NCBI GenBank assembly: GCA_003427395.1
Contig: BFEA01000239.1
Location: forward strand, 1,222,998 to 1,281,596
Source: Chara braunii
Lineage: Eukaryota; Streptophyta; Charophyceae; Charales; Characeae
Reading direction: 5' to 3'
Length of the DNA stretch: 58,599 bases
The first letter of the stretch is position 1. Every line of letters starts with the position of its first letter. Below the pieces are notes generated by a model. The model was not told the origin of the DNA. It was given only the letters and a program-made list of their open reading frames with translations, and ran no database searches. The position numbers and the translations under genes were made by a program. Shown in pieces: positions 1 to 10,556 of the stretch.

Positions 1-132
1 TTTTTTTTTGGTTCCGCGTTCGGCCGAACGTCCGAACGTGTCGAGAGGGGGTCCCAAACGTTCGGGCATTCGGGTTCGGGTGTTCGGCCCGTCCCGAACG
101 CCGGCAACCTTATATATATATATATATATATT
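1..132. repeat. GTTCGG/CGAACG-rich low-complexity DNA and (TA)n
   Basis: The first 110 bases are built from short overlapping CGAAC and GTTCGG words. A short TA dinucleotide run follows at about 112-132. No gene is supported. The TA run lies at the 3' side of the minus-strand retroposon that follows and may be its tail. Confidence 0.6.
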
Positions 133-134
133 AA

Positions 135-518
135 GAAAAATATCTCCATCCATTGGTGGGGAGCTGCACCTGCTGGAAACCGGGTCCAACGTCCCTCATA
201 ATATCCTATTTCGAAACTGGGAAGTTCTGCTAACGGACCTCGATCGATCGACAACCGAGTTGACTCGAGGTAAGCATACTTGGACAAACCTGTCGTACGG
301 GTACCTCGGATGAACATGTTCTCTGAAGGCCCTGTGGGAAAACCGTAGATGGCCCTCTAAATTATGTACCAGGGTAGCTCTTTGTATGTAACCGTTATCC
401 CGGTGCTACCATAGGCAATGTCCAACCTATTACAGCCCCTGAGCTACCCGAGTACCCCCCCATAGTGCAGCTGTTCTTTTGGTTTCATCATTGTTTTTGT
501 TATTTTTGTTGTTGTCGT

Positions 519-552
<34 letters not shown>

Positions 553-1215
553 GTTTTGTTGTAGAGGCCAGTCACTGTGTGCACAGTGATCACCTGGAGC
601 AGTAGGCCGTGGGTGTCGTGGAATATGGGACCACCTCCCATCCCATCCTCACATCAATACTCCTAGCGCACCCCCTATCCCACTATCCTACCTCAGTGTG
701 ACCAGCACTCAGGACCATTGCCCTACCAATGGGCAGGTAACTTGGACCGAACAGCAGTGATAGGCAACAAGACTGATAGGTTGCCCAGCCCTGGTGGAAG
801 CGGAATTGGATGAGCAAACTTCGGACGCCAGGCGAAACTCGGACTGGCCTGAGCGACTTATACCCCTACCCTTACCCTACCCCAAGGTTATGTATGCTCC
901 ATGTATCTATGTATCAAGATGTACAGACAACACCATGTGTGGAAACTTGTGTATGTAGCCCGTAGGCCATGTATAATTCGCAAGCGATGTATATGCCCGA
1001 AGGCTGTGAATGCTCTGTGAATCAATGTATCAAGATGTATAGGCAGCATCCTGTGTGTATATCGAAGAGAGAACCGGGTAAGCTGGACAAGAACCCCCCA
1101 AGCTCCAAGCCCTGTAACATGTAATTGAATGACTCTACCATGTGAACAACTAGCGGAAAAGGCACGAATGTGTGATATGCCAGACTGGGGAGATCAACAA
1201 AACACCCAAGACCAA
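135..1215 (-). mobile_element. tRNA-derived SINE-like retroposon, copy 1 (decayed)
   Basis: Read on the minus strand, this stretch has the same order of parts as the copy at 41590-42150. A degenerate tRNA-like head lies at about 1090-1215. A body follows with the shared words TGTATATGCCCGAAGGC (around 985-1000) and AAGCTG(G/T)ACAAGAACC (around 1080-1098). The tail at 144-190 has two hairpins: GCTGGA (172-177) against TCCAAC (185-190), and CTCC against GGAG. An extra 0.7 kb between body and tail, with GTT/GTC microsatellite at 480-560, suggests insertion or rearrangement. A SINE reading follows from tRNA-like head plus conserved tail. No pol III transcript or target duplication was verified. 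Confidence 0.5.
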
Positions 1216-1337
1216 CACCCCCAAGCAACCCATGTGAAACCCAGACCAACATACAACACCATGAAAGGCAGTGTCTGTAATAGTACCATGCATCAGCCCA
1301 GTCGTGCGTCAATCTAACGCCCTGCCGGTGTCCATGC

Positions 1338-1436
1338 GCAAGGAAGGTTGCAGTTGAGTTTTGAACCCGCAACCTAATACCACGATGCGCATTTCTAACC
1401 GGTGCTCTAACCACTGAGCCACATCAACTGGACAGG
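1338..1436 (-). repeat. tRNA-like sequence (pol III A and B boxes)
   Basis: On the minus strand a good A box (TGGCTCAGTGG, plus-strand 1411-1421) is followed at normal spacing by a B-box-like GGTTCAAAACTC (about 1356-1367). The acceptor, anticodon and T stems do not pair convincingly, so I treat it as a tRNA-derived head of a retroposon or a decayed tRNA, not a working tRNA gene. Nothing else is recognisable between about 1440 and 1960. Confidence 0.45.
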
Positions 1437-1969
1437 GTAGGAAGCGACATCTGGGCATCTGAGATTATCATCAGCGTGATGGGAGCGATGCTGCAAGCGA
1501 ACGTGGTGGGATATGGGGTTGATATAAAGAAGCGGTTTACTGGTTTCCCTCCCTCCAACCTTGATACAGAGTTCTTCCTTGTGGTCTGGCAGAGGATAGG
1601 AGTAGGATAGCTGGGGGTGATTGATGTTGCCCGACCTGCAATACCAATCATCAACGGGGGGCTGATCATCTGGTTGGTTGGCGGTGGGCTGTTTAGGTAT
1701 TAGGTAGCAGGAGGTCATTCCTTCCTTGCGCTGGGAAGTAATCGATGCCCCCTGACTGTTTCACACGATAATGTATATTTGATACTGGACTTACGTCCAG
1801 ATCATACATCTCTCATCCTTGACAGAGCTTTGCTTCTAGGCCTGATTGATAAAAAATCATATACAGCATATCGTGCTTAGGGTTTCGTGATTAGACTTTG
1901 ATAGATATAGATTAAGGACATATATAGATAAGTTCCTGACTGTTGGACATTGTTACACAACACAATATA

Positions 1970-2336
1970 GGGACACTGGACCCGATTTCCAGCAGATGCA
2001 AATCACTTCATTGTAATGCACATCACATCATGGTTAGAGTTTCGTTTGATTGGATTGATGCCTCAGTTTTTTTTTGAGACTCTATAGACTAGGCGGATAG
2101 GGACGCTGGACCCGTTTTCCACTACACATATTCACACTATTGCACACTGACGCTGGACCTGATTTCCAGCACATACTTTTTCATCATTGTACAGGGACGC
2201 TGGACCCGATTTCCAGCAGGTGTAGCTCTCCACCAATAGATGGAGCCTTCGACGACAGGGCCTACTTACCAGGGATGCTCTTATCACCTCGTTAAGGAGG
2301 TTATACGAAGTTCAAAAAAAAAAAATAAAAAAAAAA
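1970..2336 (+). mobile_element. Retroposon 3' tail with four hairpin repeats and poly(A)
   Basis: A short hairpin unit, about GGGACGCTGGACC-GATT-TCCAGC, occurs four times, starting near 1971, 2101, 2147 and 2193. The last unit pairs GCTGGA (2199-2204) with TCCAGC (2212-2217). It is followed by a second hairpin, CTCCA (2228-2232) with TGGAG (2241-2245), and then by an A-rich tail at 2314-2336. The two-hairpin block is the reverse complement of the tails at 144-190, 41606-41652 and 54962-55009. Hairpins followed by poly(A) look like the 3' end of a non-LTR retroposon. No coding sequence is visible upstream. Confidence 0.5.
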
Positions 2337-3167
2337 TGGACAGTTGTTGTTGATATTATCTTTTAGCGGTCATTGCTCAGTTCTTGGTTACACATGTCCT
2401 TTTCAATTCAGTCTTTTATCCCTACCTCTTTCCTTTTCTTTTTTTTTTACTAATAAAAAACTCAGTTGGTACATCCATAACCCCTTCCTGAGGTCTGCAC
2501 AATTGTTGTTAGGACCTCGTTAGACCCTCCTTGGAAAATCCTCAGGAATTAGGATGAATTCCTTGGAAAATTTTACGTTTTTTGGCGGCGTTGTTATACC
2601 GCGTCCTAATCGAATGGGTCCCAAGGAAAACCCTTGGAGGTCTCCTGCGGCGAATTTCAAACGCATATACGCGGCCGCGGGGGTGGATGTCCGTCGTCGT
2701 GGTGGGATGTTCGTCCTTCCTAAGGCGTGGTCCGGTGGCTGTGGCAGGGAGGCCTTCCGGGCTGCGGAGAGAAAAATCGGCGCGAAAATCCCTTTTGAAA
2801 TTTCAGATTTCAAACCCTTGGCTGATACGCATCGACACACCATGGCGTGTAGACCGCCGGAGAGGACACCGGAGCGAAATGTCTGCGCGGAGGATTTGCG
2901 GCGGCCATCGCTGAATGCGCGGGTATTGGAACGCGTGCCGACGTGGTGCGGACGGTGAAGATCTCGGAGTGCGTCCGCTATAACGGGTCCACGTTCCTAT
3001 TGGGGGTGTCGACGATAATCTGGCGGGCCGCCATAGCAGAGCTTGCACGCCGCCCCTCCGTCGAAGTTGTGTGAGACTGCTGCCTTCCCCGTCCACGCGG
3101 AGAGAGTGGAACGACGGTGCCGGCGGCTGACGCAGAGGGTGGTGAAAGCGCATTGCGCGACGTCATC
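2337..3167. other. No supported gene; GC-rich flank of the Harbinger transposase
   Basis: AT-rich to about 2520, then GC-rich. An open frame of 134 codons at 2554-2958 (+) has no motif I recognise. It could be a remnant of the second (Myb-like) protein that PIF/Harbinger elements carry, but nothing in the sequence shows this. Confidence 0.4.
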
Positions 3168-4514
3168 ATGGTCGGAGAGTTGCAGCGCGGTGGTAACGCC
3201 TTGACGACTTCGGAGAGAAATGCGGTGGTTGCAGCTGTTTCGGCGGTCGCCATGCGATATCGCATCGAGAGAACGACAACGCACCTCAAGATGAGACTGT
3301 CGATTCGCAGGCAGCGTCAGCTCCTGCAACAAGTGATGGAGGCGCCCGACTGTGTGTCCATGTCCGAATCCATTGTCCAGTGTTGTTGTGCCATTGCATC
3401 CGGTGTGATCCCGTGGGCGACTCCGAGGTGGTGGATGAGGAGAAGGACGGGAGGCACATGGGAGGATCTCTGGAAGATGGACGATGCGGCAGACGACTAC
3501 TACAAGGAGAAGTTGAGGATGTCCCCTAGGGTGTTCCGGGAGATCGTGGAGGCGTTGTCCCCTCTTCTGCAGCGGAGGGTGACATTCTACAGGGTACCGT
3601 TGATGCCGGATTACATCATCGCATATGCGCTGTATCGATGGGCGAGCGGGGAGACGTACGAGAGCAGCACATCGTCATTCGACATAGGACGCGCATCAGG
3701 CTTGATCGCAGTCGAGGACGTCACGAGGGCGCTTCTGAGGGTGTACCGTGACAACATCGTCTGACCTTCCGGGTTGCGGCGGGTGCTTGTTCTGCGCGCC
3801 TTCGAGGCCAAGGGTTTCCCCATCTGCTATGGATGCATAGACTGCACGCACATATACGTGGACAAATCGGCGAACGCACCATCGGATAACTACTTCGACC
3901 GGAAGCATCGTTTCTCCGTTGTTGCGCAGGTGGTGGTGGAGTTGGACTTGCGCATCACGGACGTTTTCGTCGGTTATCCGGGGAGCTGCCATGACATTCG
4001 CATGCTTCAACTTTCCAGTCTGTGGGCGCGTGCGGAGGAGGGGGATCTTTTTCGTGGACCTGCCGTCGTGCTGCCATTCGGATTGAAGATACACGGGTAC
4101 ATTCTCGACGATAACGGCTATCCTCCTCTGGAGTGGATCGTCGTGCCTTACGGGGGGACCGATCAATGCGCCGACGAAGAGAGGTTCGACAACAAGCAGA
4201 AGGTCGCCAGAGGAGCAGTGGAGAGAGCTTTCGGGAGATTGAAGGGGATGTGGAGGCTGTTCCTCCACACACACAAGATGAATATGGACACTCTCCCGCA
4301 ACAGTTCCAAGCCATGTGCATTTTGCACAACATCCTCTTCGATGCTGGCGTGGAATTCGACGAGAACTTGTTGTGGGAGGTGGACGCTAATGGTGCACGC
4401 CAACACGTGGATTTGGGGTTGGATCACCCACCCCACCCCTTCGCGGAAAAATTTAATCGGCCCCGTGTGCTGGCATTGCGCGAAGCGTTGGCGGAGCGCA
4501 TGAAGCACGCGTGA
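3168..4514 (+). pseudogene. PIF/Harbinger-type transposase (DDE_Tnp_4), one internal stop
   Basis: The ATG at 3168 opens a frame of about 449 codons, typical of HARBI1-like transposases. It is interrupted only by TGA at 3762-3764, and the frame stays the same on both sides. The N-terminal half has a basic helical segment and a YYKEKLRMSPRVFREIV segment typical of the family. The C-terminal half carries the DDE nuclease: first Asp in GCIDCTHIYVDK, second in GYPGSCHDIR, and Glu in ARGAVERAFGRLKGMWR, then a LHNIL segment near the end. The family cuts and pastes DNA at TIRs, usually with 3-bp TA-rich target duplications. The TGA sits where Trp (TGG) would fit, so one transition explains the break. 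TIRs were not found. An alternative start is the GTG at 3117. Confidence 0.85.
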
Positions 4515-5008
4515 ACGCGCAAACTCCCTCGAAGGTGGTAGCTACGACATCGATCTCTAAGACGGGGGGGGGGGGGCTGGTGATGTTCGGGAGGCCGTGA
4601 CTGTTGTTGTGTTCCGGCGGGAGTGTGGTGCGCTGGGAATAGTTCTGCAGGGTCACTGCAGTTGTTTTGATTTATTTACTTTATGGTCTTTGTTCGTTGA
4701 GACATTTTTTTGTTTTCCTTTTACTATCGTTTACTTGGCGTGACTTTTAATCATTTCGCGAACCTTTGAAGAGCGACGGAGCGCCGCTCCATGACGATGT
4801 TTTTGTAGACGGCGGTGTCGTCTTTGTTGTGCCAGTTTTGCATATTTGCGTCCTTGAATGCGCTTTCGTGTCATCTATGAGTTCTTTTGTTGCGTTAATC
4901 GATCGTGCATATTTTTTTGTGTCATTCAGTTCATGCAGCAACAAAAGAAGCACCTTTTTGTCTATCCATGCGCATTTCCTGTGCCATTCAATTTAACCAC
5001 GGATAAAT
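4515..5008. other. No gene seen
   Basis: Contains a G run at 4564-4576 and T-rich DNA. This may be the 3' flank of the Harbinger element. No coding sequence or clear TIR was found. Confidence 0.4.
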
Positions 5009-5112
5009 CGAACAATGAATCAATCAATCAATCGATGAAGCGATTAGCCAACCAACCGATAAAGCATTAAATGAATCAGTCGATCGGCCGACTAACCGAC
5101 CAAACGATAAAA

Positions 5113-5186
<74 letters not shown>

Positions 5187-5204
5187 ATCAACCAACCAAC
5201 CAAC

Positions 5205-5264
<60 letters not shown>

Positions 5265-5269
5265 TTATT

Positions 5270-5316
<47 letters not shown>
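5009..5316. repeat. (AATC)n microsatellite
   Basis: A tetranucleotide array of AATC units, interrupted near 5184-5210 by AACC variants. Its open frame is only repeat translation. Confidence 0.95.
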
Positions 5317-5656
5317 GCATCAGTGCGAAAACACAATTTGCAGAGATGCGGAATGAAAATCCTGCAAAATTTACCATTCGACACATGCCCTGGCTCCATG
5401 AAAAAAATTGAAAAAACACATTCCCTCTTGTTGTATCATCCCCGAAAATGTGCCATTAATCACATGGTCTTCACTTAGCAGTGCATGCACTGCACAAATC
5501 CGCAAGAAAACGAAAACGAAAACAACCACATCTGCGGTCGGCTGCCACGAATATGCGCGTCGGCGGGCGACGTGGCACACTACACGACTAAGGCGAAACA
5601 AAACGGCCACATCGACTTTAAAGCGCCCATCGATCGCCGACATACATGTACACATC

Positions 5657-5657
<1 letters not shown>

Positions 5658-5736
<79 letters not shown>
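5658..5736. repeat. 79-base poly(C) run
   Basis: An uninterrupted run of C from 5658 to 5736 flanked by ordinary DNA. Overlapping frames on both strands read as poly-Pro or poly-Gly and are artefacts of the run. Confidence 0.95.
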
Positions 5737-5889
5737 AGCTTGACCCCCATGCCAATCCTGTGTTGACACCCCTTCCCCCCTGCCCCACACCCGCCATACA
5801 CAAACAAAAACGACGGGCGTGCCGCCGAAGACCATGGACCATTCCACTCCACGAGCGAAGCATGCTGCCACGATGCGTAGGCCGACCAT

Positions 5890-6339
5890 ATCCACCAAAT
5901 TCACTTCCCTACGTCGTCGTCGGGACCGTCCTCCTTGCGATCACCATCAAAAGGTCTCGTCCCCATCCAGTCCATCTTCGCCGCGATGTCGAGGTTCGCC
6001 AAACCAGCGTGGTAGTTGAATCGCACTCCACATGAAGCCCACTCCGGGATGTAGTTAGGAAACGCACTCATCGTCAAGAGCGGTTTCCCGAGGCGAGTCA
6101 ATACGGCATTCGCGGACTGGAGAACATGTCCAGTTGAAGGACTGCGAACCAGTCGCCACAATCGTGGGCTTCGCCACGAGCTGTGTGTAGTACGACGCCT
6201 CCTCGTAGGAGCATGCATCGTCGCCCCCCATGCGCATGACCCACATGCACGAGGTGAGAAGCTGGCGGAAAACGTTTGCGACTCTGCTAAGTCTTGACTG
6301 GGACATTTTCCCGCCGTCGGACCACTGCCCGGTGTCGGG
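5890..6339 (-). pseudogene. Unrecognised protein remnant, frameshifted, cut by the 3-kb repeat
   Basis: Two adjacent minus-strand frames look protein-like. The upstream one (about 6120-6339) reads MWVMRMGGDD and YYTQLVAKPTIVATGSQ. The downstream one (about 5905-6150) reads FPNYIPEWASCGVRFNYHAG and PFDGDRKEDGPDDD. They overlap near 6110-6150, consistent with one frameshift in a single ancestral gene. The 5' side ends where the 3-kb repeat begins at 6340, so the repeat probably inserted here. I do not recognise the family. It may be a host gene fragment or part of another transposon. Confidence 0.35.
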
Positions 6340-8950
6340 ACTGGTGAGTCCCGAATAACTTCGCATTACTCAAAAGACTGAATATAGACGAATTGTGCAC
6401 AACAGAGAAATCTGGAGTGAGGAGGCAGGAGAAAGAAAAAACAAAGGATTAGGCCACAGGAGGCAGTGATGTCCTGGGGTGAGAACCACAGGAGGAAAAA
6501 ACCAGCGACGACACGAGAATAAGCGCAGGAACAAGGGCACGTAGGACATAGCATGAGGCTGGGAGGGCCGTTGGAATTCAACGGGGCCAAGGCCAAGGGG
6601 CCCTTGAACCAGCAAACGCGGTACGACAGCAACAAAAGAATGAGAAAATCAAGAAATGGATGGCCCCGAAGGCCGTGGGAAACTGGAGAACAAGAGCCCA
6701 ACGTAGGGGCCGCCTACGAGAGCCTCGGGTTGGAGGCCCTGCGACAAAAGGGACCGGCGCGCGCAAGGCGCAAGAAAGACAATGGAGAGGGGTCACCGTG
6801 GGGCGGCAAAGCGCCCAAGGGACGTGGGACACCTTGGGAAAAGGCACCCGGGACCACGTGGGACTAAGTAAAAATAAAGGCATCCGGGGCGAAATGTGTC
6901 GGGGACCGCTGGCGGGACTAAGTGTCGGGGACCACCGGCGGGACTAAGTGTCGGGGACCACCGGCGGGACTAAGTGTCGGGGACCACCGGCGGGACTAAG
7001 TGTAGGGGACCACCGACGGGACTAAGTGTCGGGGACCACCGGCAGGACTAAGTGTCGGGGACTACCAATGGGACAAGTGGCGGGGACATATGAAGGTCTC
7101 AAGAAGAAACGGCGGCACCACATCAGGGAAAATAATAAAGGTAAGGTGCACCGTCAAGATCGACATCTTGACGGCCAAGAATATTAGCACCACTAGTGCA
7201 AGCACTAGCGGTAGCAAACGGGAAGGCCAAAAGGAAAATAAAAAGTAAAGAAACTTGAAGTGGGAGGCATGGGAGCAATCCGAAAAATCTCGGATTAGCC
7301 TCCCTCAAGAAAATTGAGTCAAACGAGACCCCATGTGAAAAATAAGCCTCCGAGAGAAAATCAGAGTAGGAAGGGCCACTGTGGGAGAAAAATAGGAGTT
7401 AAAGAAGGCTCCCATGGGCATGAGAAGGTCATCATTGCAGTCCGAGATATAACGGACTGCACCTTGGGCATAGAAAGGGCCAAAACTAAGAGGAAGAGGC
7501 TAGAAAAGGGCCTTAACGACTACTTGACACTTGACATATTGAAAAAAATAGAGAAAAGAAAAGAAAATGTGGGAGAATAAGACAAAAAGAGTGAGAGGGA
7601 GTGAGTGAGTTGGCCGTCAGTAGGGACTGCCACAAGTAGGGACTAGCAGGTCCCTACTGTCCAAGAAAGGAGGAAAAGGAAAAGAAAAGAAAAGAGAAAA
7701 GAAAAGAAAAGAGAAAAAGGCCTTAACGGTAAAAAACGGCCACTTAGGGAGATTAATTCGTGACCAAATTCATTCTGGAATATGGCGGTTACAAAGGACT
7801 TTGATTTTCTTTGATTTTTGCAGAGAAAATCAAAGAAGACCCTATGCAACCGAAATAAAACGGATTACACAGGGGAGAAGAAACACATGTTTTTGGTACA
7901 TCCGGAGTTAAAATCAAGTCCGGATGCACTTGAGATTGACCGTTTCTTTTTCTTTTGAGTAGGGGCAGGTTGTGGGGCATTGGGGCTAGGGAATTGACCC
8001 CATTGCAATCCGAGTTGCAACGGAATGCATGGGGAGGGAAAAACACATGTTTTAGGTGCATCCAAAACCAATATTGAGCCTAGATGCACTTAACACTTCA
8101 TTTTCTTTTAGCATGGGGCAAGTTGTGGGGTTGTGGGACTAGGAAAATGGTTGTAACTGCAGTCCGAGAAATAACGGACTGCATGGGGATACCTAGGCTA
8201 AGGGAAAATGAGCCATGGCAAGCCCAAAATGCTAGAAAGGAACGATTTCGGCATGGGAGACTGTAAATGGCGACCGTGAGATGATATCTCACGACCTAGA
8301 AAAATCGGTACGCATGTAGAGATGATGGGACCACCAAGGGCAAAAGGGCCCCAAAAAATAAAAATGGAACACCGTCCGGAATGTTGTCGGGGACCAAGTG
8401 AGTCCAAATATTAAAAGTCGGAAAACGGGACACGCGCCGGCGAGACCGCTGGCGGGACAAGAAAATGGAACTAGTATGGAGGAAAGTGGCGGGGACTTAG
8501 GATGTCCCAAGGGAACCATGAGCAAACGCAAGGAATAATTGTGCAAGCAAACGACACCGTCGAGATCAAGGATCTAGACGGTAGGAAATATTAGCACCAC
8601 TAGTGCAAGCACTAGTGGGGGCAAGTGGGAGAGTCATGGGGAGAAAAGGAAAGTAAAATAATGGTGTTGGGAGGGCTGCCCAGCAGTCCGAAATACCTCG
8701 GACTAGCTAGGCATAAGAAAATACAGCCTCAAGAGGCTCAACATGAGAAAAAGGCTGTCCTTAGAAAATCGGAGCAAAGGGGGCTCAAAATTAAACAAAC
8801 GGAGGTAAAGTGGAACCCTCTAGGAGCATGGGGGTGCCATTGTTGAAATCCGAGACATAACGGCCAAGTACCAGCTATAAACCTGACCTTGAATGAGGCC
8901 CTAAGGCCTACAAAAAAGGCGCACAACAGTTTGACACTTGTCACAACTGA

Positions 8951-8984
<34 letters not shown>

Positions 8985-9366
8985 TGAGGGAGAATGAGAC
9001 AAAAAGGGAGAAAAGAGTGGAGGAGAGTGTGCCGGCCTATTGGGGCAATCCCAAAATGTGACCTCGTCCCTCCTAGAATGAGGAAGGGCAATCCGGATTA
9101 CAGAGATATGACCCTTGGGGACCATATCTCAATAAAATCTGAATTAAAAAGAAGAAAATGAGAGAAAATGCAAAAGAGAAATGACCGTTTTTTTTTTTGA
9201 CCATGGATCTGAGATCAGATCTCATGGTGGAGAGGAACTAGCCTTTTTTTGTGGACCAGCTCAAAACGGCTAGCTCCGGAATGAGGTGGCAGCCCAAAAT
9301 GGAAAGAAACAAAAGAGGAAAAATGGCGAAACTGTGCATTTGACCAAAAAAAAAAGCCATATGCAC
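6340..9366. mobile_element. 3-kb dispersed repeat, copy A
   Basis: Aligns by eye along its whole length with 38576-41551 in the same orientation. It begins ACTGGTGAGTCCC and ends near AGCCATATGCAC. No long conserved ORF is present; frames on both strands differ between the copies. Internal features are a 26-bp minisatellite (6897-7078, about seven units), a poly(A) tract near 8950, and many 10-bp inverted repeats such as GCAGTCCGAG with GGACTGC. An imperfect internal duplication shows as the word ATTAGCACCACTAGTGCAAG near 7184 and again near 8590. It directly abuts the foldback arm at 9371, so the two may be parts of one element. It looks like a non-autonomous transposon or LTR-like unit of unknown class. 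Confidence 0.75.
6897..7078. repeat. 26-bp minisatellite, copy A (about 7 units)
   Basis: Direct repeats of GTGTCGGGGACCACCGGCGG plus GACTAA. The other copy of the 3-kb repeat has about four units at 39118-39230, so the array length differs between copies. Confidence 0.9.
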
Positions 9367-9370
9367 CAAA

Positions 9371-10302
9371 AATTGAAAAAGTGGACTTAGGGCTCAAAAT
9401 TGAAGCAAGGGCTACTTGGGGGTGGCACGGAATATTGTTGGCTTTGAATCTCAGCCAGATCCAAGGCTGAAAATGTGCCGCTGCATGGAAAAATATCTCG
9501 GCCTACCAAAAACGGGATATAAACTGAAAAAATCGAGAAAAAGGTCCACTAGGCCTTTTTCTCTCAAGTATAATTGCCCCTTGGGCATTAGGACCCAAGA
9601 GGGCAGCATTTGGGAGGTGAAAAGAAGGCCGGAGTAGGCCAAGAGGCAATCCGAGTTGGTACCAATCACTAGGACTGCATGTACTTGGCCAAAAAGAAGC
9701 CCGGGTACCTCCGAAAGGGCCTAGTAGTAGAATTTTGCCTTGGGGGTACCTCGGTTCACCTCAAGGCACATGGGGAGGCTCATGGGCTGACCGGACTGCT
9801 GGTTTCAGCCTACATAACCTGGGAATTCAGTCCGCCACTTTCACAATTGCATGAGGAGTGTCCATGTTGCCCAAGTGAGCTCATAGGAACACTCTTTCAC
9901 TTGGAGAGAGGAGAGGGGAACCCATGCCAGCTTAGGAGCTTGGTGGAGGCAATGAGCTTGGGAGAGGAGCTCTAGAGACTAGTGATAGTGAGGCTGGCCC
10001 TAGGGAGGTGATCTGCCATAGCCCCTGGGTGTGAGGAAGAGAGAGAGGCTAGAGGGAGTCCGATTAGCTCTCCTAGAGGGGAGGACTCCATAACTATGGT
10101 GGTTGGAGTTTGTGGTAACTTGGGAGAGAGTGAGAAGGGGAGGAGAGAGGCTTGAAGAAGAAGGAGGCCATAGCCAAGAAGGTGCTTTGTGCAAGGGGGA
10201 GGGAGCCTCATCAAGATTGAGACTCCATCTCCAATATATTAACAAGGTGAGTGGAAGGAAGAGGATGCTTCTTCTTCTCTCTCTTGTTCCTTTTCTTCTT
10301 CT

Positions 10303-10335
<33 letters not shown>

Positions 10336-10338
10336 ACT

Positions 10339-10373
<35 letters not shown>

Positions 10374-10556
10374 TTCTACTTCTTCTTCATCTTCTTCATC
10401 TTCTTCTTCTTCTCTTTCTTCCTCTCCGACCTCCTCTTCTTCTTCTTCTTCCTCTTCCGCTTCTTCTTCTTCTCCTTTATCCCCTTCTTCCTATTGGGCT
10501 ACTCAAACTCTTGTTTTTCACTCACACAATAGTAGGTAGGGCTCTGATTCTTCCAT
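9371..10556 (+). repeat. Left inverted arm of foldback element
   Basis: Reverse-complement match to 16166-17386. The outer tip AATTGAAAAAGT (9371-9382) pairs with ACTTTTTCAATT (17375-17386). The inner end includes a (TTC)n tract at about 10259-10497 that pairs with (GAA)n at 16204-16522. Open frames here (for example 10103-10558) are repeat translation. Arms over 1 kb with internal satellite repeats are the hallmark of foldback elements. Confidence 0.8.

Noticed and set aside
1338-1436. Functional tRNA gene
   Set aside because: A and B boxes are present but stems do not pair; better as a retroposon head.
5009-5316. Repeat-derived Asn/Gln/Ser protein
   Set aside because: Pure (AATC)n microsatellite translation.
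5371-5904. 177-codon poly-Gly frame and poly-Pro frames over the C run
   Set aside because: They are translations of a homopolymer and have no other protein-like content.
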